This document shows positions 62,582-64,000 of a stretch of DNA of 64,000 nt, piece after piece. The notes under the pieces are model-generated. The model made no database searches. It saw only the letters and a list, made by a program, of their open reading frames with translations, and was not told where the DNA came from. Position 1 is the stretch's first letter. Every line of letters starts with the position of its first letter. Both the position numbers and the translations under genes were made by a program. Source of the DNA: Entomomonas sp945283395 (GTDB taxonomy: Bacteria; Pseudomonadota; Gammaproteobacteria; Pseudomonadales; Pseudomonadaceae); NCBI GenBank assembly GCA_946480835.1, contig CAMLLC010000003.1, forward strand, positions 184,857 to 248,856. The letters are read 5' to 3'.

Positions 62582-62857
62582 GACTTAATCTACTAATTAA
62601 GAAAATATATTTGCAGAATAAAGTAAATTTTTTATAGGTGGTCAACACAGGTAAATTAGTATTAAATTTTTTGCGCATCAATGTTATATATATTGATAAT
62701 CAAAATGAGATTTATAAGCAGCGTAATTTCTACGAATTAAAGCTAATCTATTGAAAGTTATATTATTATATTTTATTACAATTAAATATAATAATATATT
62801 TATTATTTTTCTTGAACCTATCAAAATCTTCTACACAGGTCATACTTTAAAGTATAT

Positions 62858-63112
62858 TTATTTCTTTTTTTCTTGTTTAGAACGTTCAAGCATTTCCCTT
62901 AACTCTCCCATTACTTCTTCATGATTAAAGTAAATACCTGTTTCTCTTGCATCAGTCCTTGATAATATGGCTCTTGCTAAAAAGTCATTTCTAGCTTTTC
63001 TATATTCTACTTCTAATTTAATAGCATCTAAAACGAAACTAGATACTGTTTCGTCTTCATCTAAGACATTTTCTATATCTCGGACTAAATCTTGTTCAAT
63101 GGTAATAATCAT
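62858..63112 (-). CDS. YlcI/YnfO or ParD-like antitoxin family protein, apparently orphan
   Basis: An 84-residue protein with a ribbon-helix-helix-like start (MIITIEQDLVRDIENVL-ETVSSFVLDAIKLEVEYRK, 1-38) followed by RNDFLARAILSRTDARETGIYFNHEEVMGELREMLE. This pattern, with the F(L)ARA--SR---A-ETG-Y---EEV--ELR-ML tail, is that of YlcI/YnfO or ParD-like antitoxins. A ParE/RelE toxin gene would be expected next on the minus strand, but the following 275 bases (62582-62857) hold no toxin-like frame. The partner seems lost. Confidence 0.65.
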   Translation of the reverse strand: MIITIEQDLVRDIENVLDEDETVSSFVLDAIKLEVEYRKARNDFLARAILSRTDARETGIYFNHEEVMGELREMLERSKQEKKK

Positions 63113-63307
63113 AGCTATTTCGAACCCATATTATTAATTATTTTATCATTACTTGACTAATATAATACATTTAATACCCAAAGCTACTAATAAACTATTG
63201 GAATAATATGAAAATATATTCATCGATCTGGATCTGTAAATTTTATTTAATAATTTAACTTCCATTTATATAGATATAACTTCCATAATGATAGACTGGT
63301 TTATATA

Positions 63308-63745
63308 ATGTATGGTAATTGGTTTGAATTTATTGCTATTCAATGTATACAAGCAAGAGCAGCTTTCTTCGTCATAATGGTTCCTCTTAAAGTTGTATCT
63401 AAGTTATTTCGATTTAATGATGAGCAACTACCCGCCTCCTTGCGTTCACAACGAATTTTAAACAAGGCTCGTATTCCTGAAATATCAAGGTATATTACCG
63501 AAAATCCAGATGAATATATTCTTTCTTCATTATGTGCCACTGTCGATGATGAAGTCCATTTCGAAGCAATAGGAAACACTGAAGGCTTAAAATCCATAGG
63601 AAAGTTAAGAATTCCTATGACAGCAACTGTACTAATAAATGATGGCCAACATAGAAAAGCAGCTATTGAAGAAGCTATTCGTGAAAGAGCTTACCTAGGA
63701 GACGAAACAATCTCCGTAGTATTATTTGTTGATAAATGCGTTTAA
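63308..63745 (+). pseudogene. Truncated DndB-like DGQHR-domain protein
   Basis: Residues 1-143 match the N-terminal part of DndB, the DGQHR-domain protein that regulates phosphorothioate DNA modification (dnd) genes: FVIMVPLKVVSKLFRFND, LPASLRSQRILNKARIPEIS-YI-ENPDEYI, and the hallmark INDGQHRKAAIEEAI (about 110-124). It then stops at FVDKCV, where DndB normally continues for some 200 residues more. The sequence after the stop does not contain the missing part in any frame, so this is a deletion rather than a point mutation. No dndC, dndD or dndE is visible before the window edge. Confidence 0.75.
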
Positions 63746-63953
63746 AATAATATTTAAACTTGATACAAATATTACTCATAGCCCTTATAATTTAACTATT
63801 TGGAACAATTCTGAAAAAAGACTTGTACTGAAAAGAAAAACATTATTGACTAATATCTTAAAATATCAACTAGATTTAATAAATGATAGGAAAATCTACG
63901 ATATCAAGAAACGATTAGCTGATGCACATGAGAAAGATATAAAAATGTACTAG
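63726..63953 (+). pseudogene. Probable 3' fragment of an unrecognised gene
   Basis: A frame that overlaps the end of the DndB-like fragment and runs to TAG at 63951-63953. Its reading from about 63760 on is protein-like (HSPYNLTIWNNSEKRLVLKR, then ILKYQLDLINDRKIYDIKKR), strongly charged and probably helical. The only starts are a TTG within the dndB remnant, so it looks like the tail of another gene joined by deletion. I do not recognise the family. Confidence 0.35.
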
Positions 63954-64000
63954 CTCAGATCTGATGTGACATAGTCCCGTTTTGAAGAGTTATCTGTCAG

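Noticed and set aside
62750..62840. Short minus-strand frame after the antitoxin-like gene as a toxin remnant
   Set aside because: Only about 24 codons and no clear ParE/RelE motif; not enough to support a call.

Overview
The window is AT-rich bacterial DNA (roughly mid-to-high 30s % GC by eye). Gene content and order are those of a gammaproteobacterium of the Pseudomonas lineage. Blocks that match Pseudomonas order as I know it are: fur facing bamE, followed by rnfH and ratA; DUF2066 facing purM-purN-DUF3108; asmA-mutY-yggX-tRNA-Phe next to hisB-hisH-hisA-hisF; miaB-phoH-like-ybeY-corC-lnt; and a ChpA receiver domain followed by a CheW-like protein. The combination of low GC and several trimmed or decayed loci suggests a host-associated relative, for example the insect-gut genus Entomomonas. 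That placement is inferred from composition and synteny, not from a database search.

Layout. 1-0.9 kb: the end of a type IV pili/chemotaxis (Chp) cluster. 1-6.1 kb: a polar amino acid ABC transporter with four tandem paralogous binding proteins, one permease and one ATPase. 6.1-8.6 kb: a CadR/PbrR-type MerR regulator and an OPT-family transporter. 9-11.8 kb: valS. 11.9-15.2 kb: two tandem MuiA-like (DUF4139) proteins. 15.3-17.8 kb: aspA and a divergent LysR regulator. 17.8-20.2 kb: a gene-poor stretch with probable gene fossils, a Sel1 protein, DUF1820, a lipoprotein and a 118-bp structured inverted-repeat element. 20.2-24.7 kb: a ClbS/DfsB-like protein, tRNA-Phe, yggX, mutY, asmA. 24.8-28.0 kb: hisBHAF plus an acetyltransferase. 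28.4-37.1 kb: ppa, fur, bamE, rnfH, ratA, an AroP-like permease, purN, purM, DUF2066, ppk2. 37.2-42.5 kb: the lnt to miaB block. 42.7-46.8 kb: aldehyde/carbonyl metabolism genes with a LysR regulator. 46.9-48.9 kb: trpBA. 48.9-49.4 kb: a type IV pilin with a sigma-54-type promoter. 49.8-53.3 kb: cstA-ybdD-yjiA. 53.4-58.4 kb: a chagasin-like lipoprotein, lysS, prfB (with its programmed frameshift), fumC. 58.6-60.3 kb: a PrrF-like iron-responsive small RNA with a perfect Fur box, trxA, mdtJI. 60.5-64 kb: an accessory island with a decayed Tn7-like TnsA/TniQ module, an XRE regulator, an orphan antitoxin-like gene and a truncated DndB-like gene.

How parts work together. Fur (29 kb), the Fur-box-driven PrrF-like RNA (58.7 kb) and the iron-independent fumarase FumC beside it look like pieces of one iron-sparing circuit. 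The Chp fragment and the sigma-54-driven pilin both belong to type IV pilus biology. AspA and FumC feed the C4-dicarboxylate part of the TCA cycle. The CstA-YbdD-YjiA set probably imports pyruvate or peptides under nutrient limitation. The most unusual parts are the small-RNA locus and the right-hand island, where internal deletions appear to have fused and truncated transposition and DNA-modification genes.
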